DNA of 64,000 nucleotides from Trebonia sp963737285 (GCA_963737285.1 CAVTRT010000003.1:1054001-1118000), one strand, 5' to 3'. Shown: positions 1 to 9,219, numbered from the stretch's first letter. Program-made: numbers and translations. Notes: generated by a model not told the origin, from the letters alone.

Positions 1-2
1 TG

Positions 3-1391
3 ACGCGGATCAGGTACGCCACGGCCGAGGACGACGCGGAGGACGTCCCGCCCGAGGAGCGGTGCATCTGGCCCGGCTGCACGCGACGGCGGGCGCCGGG
101 CCGGGCCGGCGGCTCGGGACGGCAGAAGGAGTACTGCGAGAAGGCCGACCGGCCGGGCACCCACGGCACCGGGCGGGGCGGCGGCCCTGAGCACAACGCC
201 CGCAGCCGGTGGGCAGCCCGGGAGCGCGCCCTGCGCGCCGCGCCCGGCGCGGCTACCTCGCAGGGCGAGGCGGTGCCGCCCGCCGCCGCGCCGCAAGGCA
301 GCCTCGCGGCGCGCGACGACAGCCTTGCCACGCCCGCCGCGATCGCGCCGGGCGAGCCTGGCGGGGACGGCCCGGACGCGGCGCCCTGGACCTACGCGAA
401 GCTGCACGCCACCGAGCTCCTCGGCCGGGCGCGCCGGCAGCACGCCGCCGCGCTGGAGGCACTCACCACCGAGCGGGACCTGTACGCCCGGCTCGCCGGC
501 CAGCTCCAGGTCCTGGCCGATCCGGCGGCGCTGGACCTGGAGATCGCCGCCGTTACCCTCAGGGCCGGGCGGGAGGTCTCCCAGGCGGCCGAGGACGCCG
601 CCCGCGCCCGGCAGGCCCAGCTCACCGCCCAGCGGGAACGCGACGAGGCCATCGCTGGCAGGCGGGACGCCGAGGCACTCGCCGCCAGCCGGACGGCCGA
701 GCTCGACGCCGAGCGCGACCGCCTGCTGCGGGAGGCCCTGGACGCGGGGCTGCGGGCCGATGCCGCGGTGGAGCAGGCGGCTGACGCGCGCCAGGACGCC
801 GACCAGGCCCGCCAGGACGCCGGCCAGGCCACCCGCGAGGCGGGGCAGGCACGGCAAGAGGCCGAGCGGGTGAAGGACGCGGCGGCCCGGCAGGTCGCCG
901 AGGCAGCCGCCAGGGCCGACGCCGCCGCTGTCCGCGCCGATGAGGCAGTCCGCCGCGAGCAGGAGCGGGCCACTGCCGAGCGGGCACGAGCCGACGCCCA
1001 CGCGCAGCGGGCCGCCGAGCAGGTGGCCTCCGCCGCAGCGGCGGCCGACAAGGCCCGCGACGAGGCTGGCGCGGCGCGGGCGCAGCGGGACACGGCGCGC
1101 GTTGAGGCCGGGGCACTGCGCTTCGAGCTCACGGCGCTGCGAGCCGAGGCGACGGCGTCCGCCGAGCGCGCCGCCCAGCAGTCAGCGACGCTGCGCGCCG
1201 ACATCAGCCGGCTACGGGAGGAGGCGCGGCAATCGCGGCAGGACGCCGACCGGGCGCGGGCGGAGCGGGACCGGGACCTGGCGCGGCTGGAGGCCGCGCA
1301 CCGGGACGCGATCAACGCCGAGCGGGCCAGGGCGGTGCGGGCGGAAGGCGAGCTCGACTCGCTGCGCGCCGCCCAGCGAAAGGCCCCTTGA
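3..1391 (+). CDS. Coiled-coil protein with Cys/His-rich N-terminus (5' end outside window)
   Basis: The reading frame is already open at the left edge, so the first ATG at 273 is not the true start. The part before it encodes RCIWPGC, then EYCEKADRPGTH, a C-x4-C...C...H pattern that could bind zinc. From about 390 onward the protein is an almost unbroken Ala/Arg/Glu/Gln heptad pattern, typical of a long coiled coil. Such proteins in actinomycete plasmids and integrative elements are often KfrA-like or segregation-associated, but no domain here proves that. It resembles in composition the protein at 50039-51436. Function unknown; only the coding call is firm. Confidence 0.7.
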   Translation, partial: TRIRYATAEDDAEDVPPEERCIWPGCTRRRAPGRAGGSGRQKEYCEKADRPGTHGTGRGGGPEHNARSRWAARERALRAAPGAATSQGEAVPPAAAPQGSLAARDDSLATPAAIAPGEPGGDGPDAAPWTYAKLHATELLGRARRQHAAALEALTTERDLYARLAGQLQVLADPAALDLEIAAVTLRAGREVSQAAEDAARARQAQLTAQRERDEAIAGRRDAEALAASRTAELDAERDRLLREALDAGLRADAAVEQAADARQDADQARQDAGQATREAGQARQEAERVKDAAARQVAEAAARADAAAVRADEAVRREQERATAERARADAHAQRAAEQVASAAAAADKARDEAGAARAQRDTARVEAGALRFELTALRAEATASAERAAQQSATLRADISRLREEARQSRQDADRARAERDRDLARLEAAHRDAINAERARAVRAEGELDSLRAAQRKAP

Positions 1392-1521
1392 CCGGGGCAG
1401 GCCGCGGGCGACCAGGTCCAGTTCGCCGAGGGCCAGCTGTCCACCTACCGCGACCAGGTAGACCAGGCGACCGCCGACCTCGCCGCAGGCGACCCGCTCC
1501 TGTCGCAGGCGGAACTCGGCT

Positions 1522-2485
1522 ACCATCCGCGGCTTCGAAGCCGCCAACCCCGGGACGACGGTGCGAGTCGAATCCACCCGCGCACTGGAAACCGAGCTCG
1601 ACGCCGACCTGCAGCAGGGCGACCCGCCGGACATCGCCGCGCTGCCCAGCATCGGCGCGATCAGCCAGTACGCCGCGCGCAGGGGGCACTGCAGCCCCTC
1701 GACGGCCTCATCAACAGCGATGCCTACGGCGAGCCATGGAGCTCCCTCATCCGCCCGCAGGCCAATGGCCGCATCTACGCCGTCCCGGTCAAGGCAGACG
1801 TCAAGAGCCTCATCTGGTATGACCCCCAGGCCCTCCAGCGGGACGTCCCCGGCGGCCAGCTGTCCTGGACCTCCCCCCAGGTCACCAGCGCGTGGCAGGC
1901 ATGGAACTCCCTCACCGGCCCCGCCAGCGCCATCTACGGCGGGGCGGCGTCCGCCCTGACGGCCGCGACCGGCTCGATCCGCCCGACCGCCGACGGCTGC
2001 CTGCTGTCCCACGGCACGCTAGTCGACCAGGGCTTCCCGGCGACCGCCAGGTACGGCAGCGACTACGCGTTCTTCCCGTTCCCCTCCGCCAGCGGCGCGA
2101 TCCAGGTATCCGCCGACTTCGTGGGATGCTCCGCGCCACCCCCGCCGCCGAGAACCTCATCCGGTACATGACCAGAACGGCCGTCCAGGAGGCCTGGGTG
2201 GGCTTCCCCGGCGCGGACGGCTTCTCCCCCAGCAGCCAGGTACCGTCGAGCGCATACCCCAGCGCGGCGACCCGGAACATCGCCGCGCTGCTCACCTCAG
2301 GGCGGGAACTGTGCTTCGGCGCGGCCGACGCGATGGAACCAGACCTGGGGGCGGCGTTCGACCACGCCGTCCTCTGGGACCTGGCCCAGCCGTCCGCCCT
2401 TGCCAAGACCATCCTGCCCGACCTCGCTCGCGTGCCATCTGCTGCCGGGCGCCCTCCTCCTCCGGTATGCGGAAAGCCCTCTTGA
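1522..2485 (+). pseudogene. Extracellular solute-binding protein (family 1, sugar ABC) remnant
   Basis: Joining three frames gives a continuous family-1 solute-binding protein: EAANPGTTVRVEST, then GDPPDIAALPS, then ALQPLDGLINSDAYGEPW, NGRIYAVPVKADVKSLIWYD, TADGCLLSHGTLVDQGFPA and the C-terminal LGAAFDHAVLWDLAQPSALA. Frame changes are needed near 1685 and 2125, and no signal peptide or lipobox is found upstream, so the 5' end is missing. No permease genes for the importer are nearby. It would have bound a carbohydrate at the cell surface; as it stands it cannot make a full protein. Confidence 0.65.
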
Positions 2486-2576
2486 CATACCGGGCGCTCA
2501 CCGGCCCGGGCCGGACGGCTGCCCGGTCCGGCTACGCAACAGTGCGTGAGTTCCTCGGCTAGCGTCCCGCAGCGCC

Positions 2577-3019
2577 GTGCTGCGCCGCTGGCCGCTGCCG
2601 GCGGTTGGCCTGCTGCTGGCCGGCTCGGTCACGGCCGCGCTGGACGTGGGTTCACCCACGATCCACCTCGCGCATTACCTCGCGGCCGATGTCGCCCTGG
2701 GCGTCATCGTGGCCAGCCGGTCCCGGCCGGCTGGATCGCCGCCCTGGCCGCGATGCTCGCCGCACTGCCCGGCTACGCGATCTTGCGGATCCACCTCGGC
2801 TACCCGCCGGACCTGATGGACGGGTGGTACCTGTATGCGGCGACGGCCGCCGTCGCCTGGCTGGCCGGGAACTCCGCGCGGCTGGCTCGCACCTACGCGG
2901 AGGAACTGCGTGCCCGCGCGGCGGCCGAGGCGGTTACCGCCGAACGGCTGCGGATCTCCCGCGAGGTCCTCTTCCCGCCAACTCCCGAGCAGATGAACTC
3001 GCCGGGATTTCGGCCCTGA
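2577..3019 (+). pseudogene. Sensor histidine kinase remnant (N-terminal membrane part)
   Basis: Two frames join into a membrane-sensor region, RRWPLPAVGLLLAGSVTAAL followed by WIAALAAMLAALPGYAILRI and DGWYLYAATAAVAWLAGNSA. A linker helix AEELRARAAAEAVTAERLRISRE follows. This is the standard approach to a HisKA_3 dimerisation domain (ERLRIAREL-HD), but the sequence breaks just before the phosphoacceptor His and the kinase domain is absent. A frame change is needed near 2735. No response regulator is adjacent. Interpreted as the broken front half of a NarL/DesK-type kinase. Confidence 0.55.
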
Positions 3020-3165
3020 CGTCCGCTGAAACCGCGAGTTCACCGTGAGGAACCTTCAGTCCGGCTGAACTCACGGAAGAGCTGGAGCTCCCCGAAGCCA
3101 CGGCGAGGGGCAAAGTAGCGTTGCGTCTGCTTCCGGGTTGTCCGGGCACCAGGCCGCCCGCTTGC

Positions 3166-3180
3166 GATGTGTCGTACATC
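3166..3180. promoter_or_regulatory. Candidate PadR operator
   Basis: GATGT-N5-ACATC is a perfect 5-bp inverted repeat about 40 bp upstream of the PadR start. PadR proteins usually bind short ATGT/ACAT dyads in their own promoters, so autoregulation is likely. The spacing (N5) is shorter than the common N8, which lowers confidence. Confidence 0.4.
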
Positions 3181-3217
3181 TACTTATGATGGTCATGTGA
3201 GTAAAGTGAGGGGCCCG

Positions 3218-3559
3218 ATGCGGGAGCCGACGTACTTCGTGCTGGCGTCGCTGCTGGACGGGCCGCTGCATGGTTACGCGATCATCCAGCGCACCGGGGA
3301 ACTGTCGGGTGGCCGGGTCCGGCTGGCGACCGGGACGTTGTACACGGCGCTGGACCGCCTTTGTAGTGAGGGCCATGTGGAGCTGGTGCGCGAGGAGATC
3401 GTGAACGGCCGAGTACGGCGCTCCTACGGGCTGACGCCGCCTGGCGCGGGGGCGCTGCGGGCCGAGGCGGCGCGGATGGCGGAGGCGGCCCGGCTGGTGA
3501 CCGACCGGGGCCGCGACCTGAAGGCGGGCGGCCCGGCCCGGAAGGCGAGTCCTGCGTGA
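3218..3559 (+). CDS. PadR family transcriptional regulator
   Basis: The protein is 113 residues. MREPTYFVLASLLDGPLHGYAI matches the winged-helix N-terminus of PadR proteins, followed by the recognition part GTLYTALDRLCSEGHV and the wing RRSYGLTPPGAGAL. The ATG at 3218 is preferred because homologues start with this motif; in-frame ATG/GTG codons further upstream lie inside the putative operator. The C-terminal helix that dimerises PadR is short and Ala/Arg-rich. The stop overlaps the GTG of the next gene, so the two are translationally coupled and the membrane protein is probably controlled with it. Confidence 0.85.
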   Translation: MREPTYFVLASLLDGPLHGYAIIQRTGELSGGRVRLATGTLYTALDRLCSEGHVELVREEIVNGRVRRSYGLTPPGAGALRAEAARMAEAARLVTDRGRDLKAGGPARKASPA

Positions 3560-4200
3560 CCGGGCTGGAGCGGCGCTGCCGGTGGCTGCTGCGCGCCTAT
3601 CCCGCCTGGTACCGGCGCGAGCAGGGCGAGGAGATGCTCGGCACCCTGCTGGAGGCCAGCCCGCCCGGCCGGAGATGGCCTTCCGCCCGCGACGCGCGGG
3701 CCCTAGTTATCGGGGGCCTGCGGGTCCGGGGCTGGACCTGGTCGCTGTCGATGGCGTGGACTGCGGCAGGAGCTGTCATCACTGGCTACATCTTTTACGC
3801 CACCACCAACCAGTACATCTCGGCTGACATTATCGGCACCGGGATCATCGGGTTCAGCGCAGGTCCTGCGACCGTGCAGATCGCCGCGGTCCTGGCGGGT
3901 GCCGCATGGCTGGCCCTCCCTCTCCCGGTGCTGACTGCCGGGGCCATCAGGCTTCGCGGCTGGCGGCCGGCCAGCTGGCTCCGCGCGGCCGCGTGGGCAG
4001 GTGCGTGGATCGCAGGCGCCGCCCTGCTGGGGCTGGCCCGTACCTGGGGAAATTCCCCAGGGGTGAGCTGGGGAGAGCTGCCAGTCTGCGCCGCGTGGCT
4101 GGCACTCGGGGCCATGATGACCTGGATACTGGCCGTGCCGGCCCGCCGATCGGATGTACCCGATACAAGCGGCCGTGCTAGCGACGAAGCCAGCGCATAG
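3556..4200 (+). CDS. Multi-pass membrane protein coupled to PadR
   Basis: The 214-residue protein starts at a GTG overlapping the PadR stop (GTGA). The N-terminal cytoplasmic part WLLRAYPAWYRREQGEEMLGTLLE is a recurring motif of actinobacterial proteins encoded beside PadR regulators. Four to five hydrophobic segments follow (about residues 63-82, 96-135, 140-160 and 170-195). The tail is polar. Function is not known; the conserved pairing suggests a membrane partner or sensor for the PadR system. Part of the 3' half is overlapped on the other strand by the extended permease frame. Confidence 0.7.
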   Translation: MTGLERRCRWLLRAYPAWYRREQGEEMLGTLLEASPPGRRWPSARDARALVIGGLRVRGWTWSLSMAWTAAGAVITGYIFYATTNQYISADIIGTGIIGFSAGPATVQIAAVLAGAAWLALPLPVLTAGAIRLRGWRPASWLRAAAWAGAWIAGAALLGLARTWGNSPGVSWGELPVCAAWLALGAMMTWILAVPARRSDVPDTSGRASDEASA

Positions 4201-5213
4201 GCGGCCTGGCGTTCACTGTTTCTGGCAATCGGGCCGCTCCTGGTGCTCATCGGAGCCTTCATGCTCGTCATCGCCTTCGTCGCCGGCTGACGCGCTGCGG
4301 GAAGGTCACTGGCTCCGGCAAACCGCGCCGACAGGCTGGGGCCGGCGCCGCGGTCGCCTGTCATGGTCGGGGCGCAGCGTCCGTGCGCGCTGAATCTGTG
4401 CACTGCCAGGGGCGCGAACACGAGGAACAGCAGCACGCACCCCCCGAGCGCAGCCTCGACGGGGTGCGCCAGAGGCCAGGGCGAGGCGGGCGCCGCGCCC
4501 GTGGTGTCTCCGAACAGCGAGCGGCACGCGGCGGCGACGCAGCTGATCGGGTTCCAGTCAGCGATCACGCGCAGCCAGCCGGGCATTCCCGCCGTGGGTA
4601 CGAACACGTTGCTGACCATGCCGATCGGGAACACCAGGAGGCCGGCTTGCGCGGCGATCTCCTCCCGCCCGCATAGCAGGCCGAGGTAGAAGCCCACCCA
4701 GACCATGGCGAAGCGCAGAAGGAACAGGATGCCGAGCGCGGCTGCCGCCTTGCCGGGCCCGTCGTGCACCCGCCAGCCGACCGCGAGGCCGATGCTCACC
4801 ATGGCGGCGAGGATCACCGCGCTGACGAGCAGGTCTGCCAGTGCCTGCCCGAGCAGCGTGGCACCGCGCGATATCGGCATGGTGCGCAGCCGGTCGGTCA
4901 TCCCGCGGTCCAGGTCGCGGGCCGCGCCGACCATGCTCGCCATGACGCTGTTCACCGCGATCAGCACGAACAGGCCGGGCATCAGGTAGGTGCGGTAGCT
5001 CTCGCCGCCCGGCGTCTGGATCGCGCTGCCGAACACGTACCCGAACACCACCAGCATGAGCAGCGGGGCCGCGAGGGAGACGCCGATCAGCCCGGGAGAG
5101 TTCTTGTAGAACAGCAGGACGCGCAGGGTGAGCGTCCAGGTGTCCGACAGCCGGCCGCTGACGGGGCCCGGCTTCGGTGCCGCGTGCGGGATGCTCGCGG
5201 CGAGGGAGCTCAT
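3795..5213 (-). CDS. ABC-2 type permease with abnormal C-terminal extension
   Basis: The first about 279 residues (5213 down to about 4377) form a DrrB-like ABC-2 permease with six hydrophobic segments, including LIGVSLAAPLLMLVVFGYVF, FVLIAVNSVMASMVGAARDL, the conserved RLRTMPISRGATLLG, and a last helix ending APLAVHRFSAHGR. Homologues stop about there. This frame has no stop and runs another 190 or so low-complexity codons antisense to the membrane protein at 3556-4200, so the natural stop has probably been lost or shifted. The ATG overlaps the stop of the ATPase gene, so the two form one exporter unit, probably for a drug or lipid-like compound. Confidence 0.75.
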   Translation of the reverse strand: MSSLAASIPHAAPKPGPVSGRLSDTWTLTLRVLLFYKNSPGLIGVSLAAPLLMLVVFGYVFGSAIQTPGGESYRTYLMPGLFVLIAVNSVMASMVGAARDLDRGMTDRLRTMPISRGATLLGQALADLLVSAVILAAMVSIGLAVGWRVHDGPGKAAAALGILFLLRFAMVWVGFYLGLLCGREEIAAQAGLLVFPIGMVSNVFVPTAGMPGWLRVIADWNPISCVAAACRSLFGDTTGAAPASPWPLAHPVEAALGGCVLLFLVFAPLAVHRFSAHGRCAPTMTGDRGAGPSLSARFAGASDLPAARQPATKAMTSMKAPMSTRSGPIARNSERQAAYALASSLARPLVSGTSDRRAGTASIQVIMAPSASHAAQTGSSPQLTPGEFPQVRASPSRAAPAIHAPAHAAARSQLAGRQPRSLMAPAVSTGRGRASHAAPARTAAICTVAGPALNPMIPVPIMSAEMYWLVVA

Positions 5214-6199
5214 GACGCGGTCCTTTCGGGGGCGGCGGTTTCGGGGCGGGCCGGCTCTCCGCCTGTGAGCGCGAGGAAGACCTCGTCAAGGGAGGGGTGG
5301 CGCAGCGCCACGTCGAGCGCGTCGACTCCGGCGGCGTCGAGTTCGCGCACCAGCCGGGGCAGCGTGACGGACCGTGCGCCCGTGGTGATCACGGTGACCT
5401 GCCGCTGCTCGGGCTCGCTGACCGGTTCGCCGCCGGTCAGCTGGGCTAGGAGCCGGGCCGCGGCCGGCAGGTGCGCCGCGTCCGCCAAGGTCGCCTCGAT
5501 CCGGGTGCCGACGGCCTGCTTGAGCCGGTCCGGCGGGCCCGAGGCGATCACCACGCCGCGGTCCACGACCGCGATGTCTCCGGCGAGCCGGTCCGCCTCG
5601 TCCAGGTACTGCGTGGCCAGCAGGACGGTGGTGCCGTCGGCGGCGAGCTGCCTGACGGTGGCCCAGATCTCTCCCCGGCTGCGCGGATCGAGCCCGGTGG
5701 TCGGCTCGTCCAGGAACAGCACCTCGGGCCGGGTGATCAGGCCGGCGATCAGGTCGAGCCGACGGCGCATGCCACCGGAGTAGGTGCGCACCAGCCGGTC
5801 CGCGGCGTCGGTCAGCTCGAAGCGTTCAAGCAGTTCGTCCGCGCGCAGCCGGGCGCCGCCGGCGCCGAGGTGGTGCAGTCGGCCGAGCAGCCGAAGGTTC
5901 TGCCGGCCGGTGACGCCCTCATCGAGCGCGGAGTGCTGCCCGATGAACCCGATGCGGCGGCGCACCTCGTCCGGCCGGCGCACCACGTCCTGGCCGGCGA
6001 CGCGGACCTCGCCCGAGTCGGGCGAGGCGAGTGTGGCCATGACCCGTACGGCGGTGGTCTTGCCCGCGCCGTTGGGGCCGAGCAGCCCGCACACCGTGCC
6101 CGCGGGGACGGTCAGGTCCAGGCCCCGCAAGGCGTGGATCTTGCCGTAGCGCTTGTGCAAGCCCGTAACGGCGATGGCCGCTTGGCTGGTCCCACCCAT
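5210..6199 (-). CDS. ABC exporter ATPase, DrrA family
   Basis: The 329-residue ATPase has Walker A LLGPNGAGKTT (about residue 37), Q-loop at FIGQHSALDE, signature YSGGMRRRLDL, Walker B EVLFLDEPTTGLDP and the H-loop region replaced by Q (TVLLATQYLDEADRL), which is characteristic of DrrA-type daunorubicin-resistance ATPases. A C-terminal DrrA accessory domain ends with HPSLDEVFLALTG. It hydrolyses ATP for the permease encoded immediately downstream. It is divergent from the TetR gene at 6301, whose product probably represses it. Confidence 0.92.
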   Translation of the reverse strand: MGGTSQAAIAVTGLHKRYGKIHALRGLDLTVPAGTVCGLLGPNGAGKTTAVRVMATLASPDSGEVRVAGQDVVRRPDEVRRRIGFIGQHSALDEGVTGRQNLRLLGRLHHLGAGGARLRADELLERFELTDAADRLVRTYSGGMRRRLDLIAGLITRPEVLFLDEPTTGLDPRSRGEIWATVRQLAADGTTVLLATQYLDEADRLAGDIAVVDRGVVIASGPPDRLKQAVGTRIEATLADAAHLPAAARLLAQLTGGEPVSEPEQRQVTVITTGARSVTLPRLVRELDAAGVDALDVALRHPSLDEVFLALTGGEPARPETAAPERTAS

Positions 6200-6210
6200 G
6201 AGAACACCTC

Positions 6211-6270
6211 ACTTAGTACGTTGTACGCTGTTTCTTCTTTGCGCCGAGCATACTACGTACGCTGTACGGG
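6211..6270. promoter_or_regulatory. TetR operator region between exporter and regulator genes
   Basis: The short divergent intergenic gap contains two related sites. GTACGCTGT occurs at 6223-6231 and again at 6257-6265, each inside a larger partly palindromic block (GTACGTTGTACG and CTACGTACGCTGTACG). Such paired dyads between a TetR gene and its target exporter are the usual autorepression arrangement. Confidence 0.55.
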
Positions 6271-6300
6271 TTGTCTAGACTCAAGCCGAGGTGATCGCGC

Positions 6301-7113
6301 ATGAAGGACAACTCCGGGAACGCGCCGGCGTCGGACCGCGCCCGCGCACCGGAACTGATCTGGCTACGCCCCGAACGCGGTGTCCGCGGCCCGGCACCCG
6401 CGTACAGCCGCGCCGCGATCGCCGCTGCGGCGATCGCGCTGGCGGACTCACAGGGACTGGCCGGGGCGTCCATGCGCAAGATCGCGGCCGCGCTCAACGC
6501 GGGCACGATGTCGCTGTACACCTACGTGCCGAACAAGGAGCAACTGTTCGACCTGATGCTGGACGCGGTGGCCGGCGAGTGGCGGCTGCCCGAGCACCCG
6601 TCCGGCGACCCGCGCGCCGACCTGGCCGAGTTCGCCCGGCAGGGCCTGGTCGCGATGCGGCGGCACCCGTGGATGCCCGCGCTCGTGCTCACCCGCGCCT
6701 CGATCGGCCCCAACTCGCTGCGCAGCATCGAGTACTTCCTGGCCGTGATGGCGCACAGCCCGCTGCCTGGCGGCACCAAGATGGAACTGTTCGCCTTGCT
6801 CAACGGCTTCATCTGCCAGTTCGCCCAGTGGGAGGCGAACCAGCGCGAAAGCGGGAGCGGCGAGCAGTGGCAGGCCGACCTGATGGCCTATCTGGGCACC
6901 GCCGTCGCCACCGGTCACTATCCGCACCTGGCCGCCGCGTTCGCTGCCGACGAGAGCCCGGACCTGGACCCGGACGCGGTCTTCGACCGGTCCCTGGCGC
7001 GCGTGGTCGGCATGATCCTGGCTGCTGGCGTGGGCTGCCGCGGTGGTGAGGGCGGTGACGGCGCCGACAAAGACCACCATGATGCCGCTGATCCAGGCCC
7101 GGCCCGGCTATAA
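6301..7113 (+). CDS. TetR/AcrR family regulator of the ABC exporter
   Basis: The 270-residue protein has an HTH at about residues 40-85 (AAIALADSQGLAGASMRKIAAALNAGTMSLYTYVPNKEQLFDLMLDAV), with an N-terminal extension LIWLRPERGVRGPAPAYSR typical of the TetR subclass that controls DrrAB-like exporters. The C-terminal ligand-binding domain (TetR_C type) spans about 95-245. The ATG follows a GAGGTGA ribosome site. The last 25 residues (GGEGGDGADKDHHDAADPGPARL) look like non-conserved read-out. It most likely represses the 6199-to-3795 exporter and releases it on binding the exported compound. Confidence 0.88.
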   Translation: MKDNSGNAPASDRARAPELIWLRPERGVRGPAPAYSRAAIAAAAIALADSQGLAGASMRKIAAALNAGTMSLYTYVPNKEQLFDLMLDAVAGEWRLPEHPSGDPRADLAEFARQGLVAMRRHPWMPALVLTRASIGPNSLRSIEYFLAVMAHSPLPGGTKMELFALLNGFICQFAQWEANQRESGSGEQWQADLMAYLGTAVATGHYPHLAAAFAADESPDLDPDAVFDRSLARVVGMILAAGVGCRGGEGGDGADKDHHDAADPGPARL

Positions 7114-7145
7114 ATCCGTCTGGCTAGCCATGGTCATGGCCCGGC

Positions 7146-7880
7146 GGGGCAGATGCCCGGCCGAGGGGTAGCGGGACGCGAAGTCGGCCCTCGGCCCGGT
7201 CCGGTTAGGGTGATCTTGCCCAGGTCGCGGATGCGGGGGGACAGCTGCAGGCCGACGAGGTCGAACAGCGCGAAGTTCGCGAGCGTTGCGCCGCGGGTAT
7301 CGGTGGCGTGCTCGGTGACCTGCAGGTCGGTCTGGTTGCCGAGGATGCCGTCGAGCGCGTAGGGGCTCTCCGGCGCGGTGGTCGCGATGACCTTGGTGTC
7401 GAACGTCGAGTGCTGGTCGCAGACGTGGGGGTAGGTGGAGATGCCCTGGCCGCGGGCGAAGTAGCGGGACAGGTGCCGGGTGGTCAGCGACTTGCCCTTG
7501 AGTGGCGTTGGCCGCCTCGAGCGTCTCGGCGCGGAAGTACCACCGCTGGGAACGCCAGTAGGTTATGGCGTTGAGACCGAGGCCCAGCGCGCCCAGCTGG
7601 CCCTCCATCCCCCGCTCGTACCCGCGCATGAGGCGGCCGAGGTTGCCGAAGAAGACACGGCGGGCCAGCTGGTGGCGGGACTCGCCGATGTTGAGCTGGG
7701 CCCCGATCATCCTGCGGTACTCCTCGACATGGATGACCTGGAGCAGGTGGAGGGTCTTGAAGATCCAGCCGTAGTGGGCGAAGGCGTTCCCCAGGCCGGC
7801 GAGGCGGCCTGACCGCGGTCCACTCGCACCCCCAGCTGCTCGGCGGCATACCGGGTCACGGCATTTCTCCCTTGCCTGAT
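7146..7880 (-). pseudogene. Tn3-family transposase remnants, order permuted
   Basis: Reading the minus strand, the piece at about 7880-7505 is the far C-terminus of a Tn3 transposase (YGWIFKTLHLLQVIHVEEYRR, then GAQLNIGESRHQLARRVFFG). The next piece, about 7505-7205, is the catalytic core that should precede it: CDQHSTFDTKVIATTAPESP, GILGNQTDLQVTEHATDT, ANFALFDLVGLQLSPRIRDL. The frames differ. This reversed order means two fragments of one or two copies were joined; none can be active. Confidence 0.7.
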
Positions 7881-7902
7881 CCCGTATGCCCGGTCACTTC
7901 CA

Positions 7903-8254
7903 CTAGTTTCTGGCGTAGAAGGTGCTGAACGAGTCACTGGCATGCACCCGCGCTTTCCCGTTGTCGAAGACCACGGACTCGTGGAAATCCGGCGTAGCCA
8001 ATGCCAGGGGCGGCGTCACCCCGGCTGTCGGCGCAGTTACCTTGGGAACGGCGAACTCAACATAGGCGACGTCGATAAAAGTGTCTGACAGGCTGTAATA
8101 ACCAGCCCAGTTGCTGCTGTGCGTTACCGCTGCCCGCGAGGTGCTGGCTGTCGCCGTCCGCGGCGTGCTGGCGAGCACGCCGATGCTGGCCGCGGCAACC
8201 AGGGCCACCATTGCCATGCGAATGCCGGTTACGCCGGTGACTCTTCATGCTCAT
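7903..8254 (-). pseudogene. Secreted G1-type (eqolisin-like) peptidase remnant
   Basis: A basic start MSMKSHRRNRHS, one base out of frame with the hydrophobic segment MVALVAAASIGVLAS, gives a signal peptide. The mature start SSNWAGYYSLSDTFIDVAYVEFAVPKVTAP matches the N-terminus of peptidase family G1 proteins, which secrete acid peptidases. It then jumps to TPDFHESVVFDNGKARVHASDSFSTFYA, resembling the family C-terminus, so the catalytic middle is missing. The frame from ATG 8217 is open, but the product would be a 104-residue fragment. Confidence 0.5.
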
Positions 8255-8411
8255 GATGCTAGTTCCCGTGGCATTTCCTGACGTGGGTCCTTGGCGGGAC
8301 TTTTCGTTCGGCAAATATGTTACACTAGGTGCTACTTTGAGGCGAGGGTCCCTGAAGCAGACTCCATTCTCCGCCTGAAGTGAAGGGCGAGGTCTCCTCC
8401 AGGAGGGTTCC

Positions 8412-9187
8412 ATGACGACAGGGCCCGCGCTATACCGGAAGGTCGCGCAGGACATCAAGACGGCGATCGCCGCCGGAGCATACGGCGCGGGAACTCGGCT
8501 TCCCTCCGAGAGCGAGCTCGCCGAGCAGTACTCCGTGTCACGGGGAACCATCCGGCAGGCATTCGCCGCGCTGCGCGCCGACGGGGTGATCGCCTCCCGC
8601 CGCGGCGCCCGCCGCGTCGTCATCGCCGGCCCTCAGGTACAGAGCTTCGGCGAGCTTCTGTCGTTCTCCCGCTGGGCACGCGCCCTGGGCGAGCCCCCTC
8701 AGGGCGCGTCGTGCACCTTGAGCGCCGCCCTGCCCTCCCGGACGAGGTCCAGCAGCTGGCCCTCGAGCCAGGCGTGCCCGTCTACTACCTCGTCCGGGTG
8801 CGGATGCTGTCTGGCCGTCCGGTCATGATCGAGCGGGCCACCTACCCCGAGAAGGTCGGCATCCTCGTCGCCGGCCTCGACCTCGCCAGCGACTCCATCA
8901 CCGAGCGCCTGGAGGAGCTCGGCATCGTCTTCACCGATGCCGAGCACGTTATCGACGCCATCGCCGCATCGCCCGCTGACGCCAGCCTCCTCGGCGTCCC
9001 TCCTGGCACTTCGCTGCTACGCGAGCGGCGGCTCACCACCGATCCCGCCGCCCAGGCCGTCGAGTGGTCCGACGACCGCTACCTCGGCACCGAGGCCGCC
9101 TTCAGCGTTCGCAACTCGGTCGCCGTCAACGCTCTGTCCCGCACCCAGCCTGCGCTGTTATTAGGGCGGCGAAGCCGCCTCTCCTGA
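8412..9187 (+). pseudogene. GntR/HutC family regulator, frameshifted
   Basis: The N-terminal winged helix (PALYRKVAQDIKTAIAAGAYGAGTRLPSESELAEQYSVSRGTIRQAF) is complete and follows an AGGAGG ribosome site. Around 8697 the frame changes; in the next frame the UTRA effector domain continues (VVHLERRPALPDEVQQLALE, GVPVYYLVRVRMLSGRPVMIERATY, SVRNSVAVNALSRT). One missing base explains the break. The normal product of about 250 residues would be a small-molecule-responsive repressor. It could be intact if the indel is a sequencing error. Confidence 0.75.
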
Positions 9188-9206
9188 GATCCGCTTTCTG
9201 GCGCTT

Positions 9207-9219
9207 CTTGCTGTTATCA
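9207..9219 (+). repeat. Dispersed 13-bp motif CTTGCTGTTATCA, copy 1
   Basis: Exact CTTGCTGTTATCA, preceded by GGCGCTT. The same 13-mer occurs at 43668, 45628 and 49985, always between genes and always on this strand. Confidence 0.8.

Noticed and set aside
392..1444. Long minus-strand Ser/Ala/Arg-rich frame opposite the coiled-coil gene
   Set aside because: Shadow of the GC-rich Ala/Arg codons of the plus-strand gene; no start signal and no domain.
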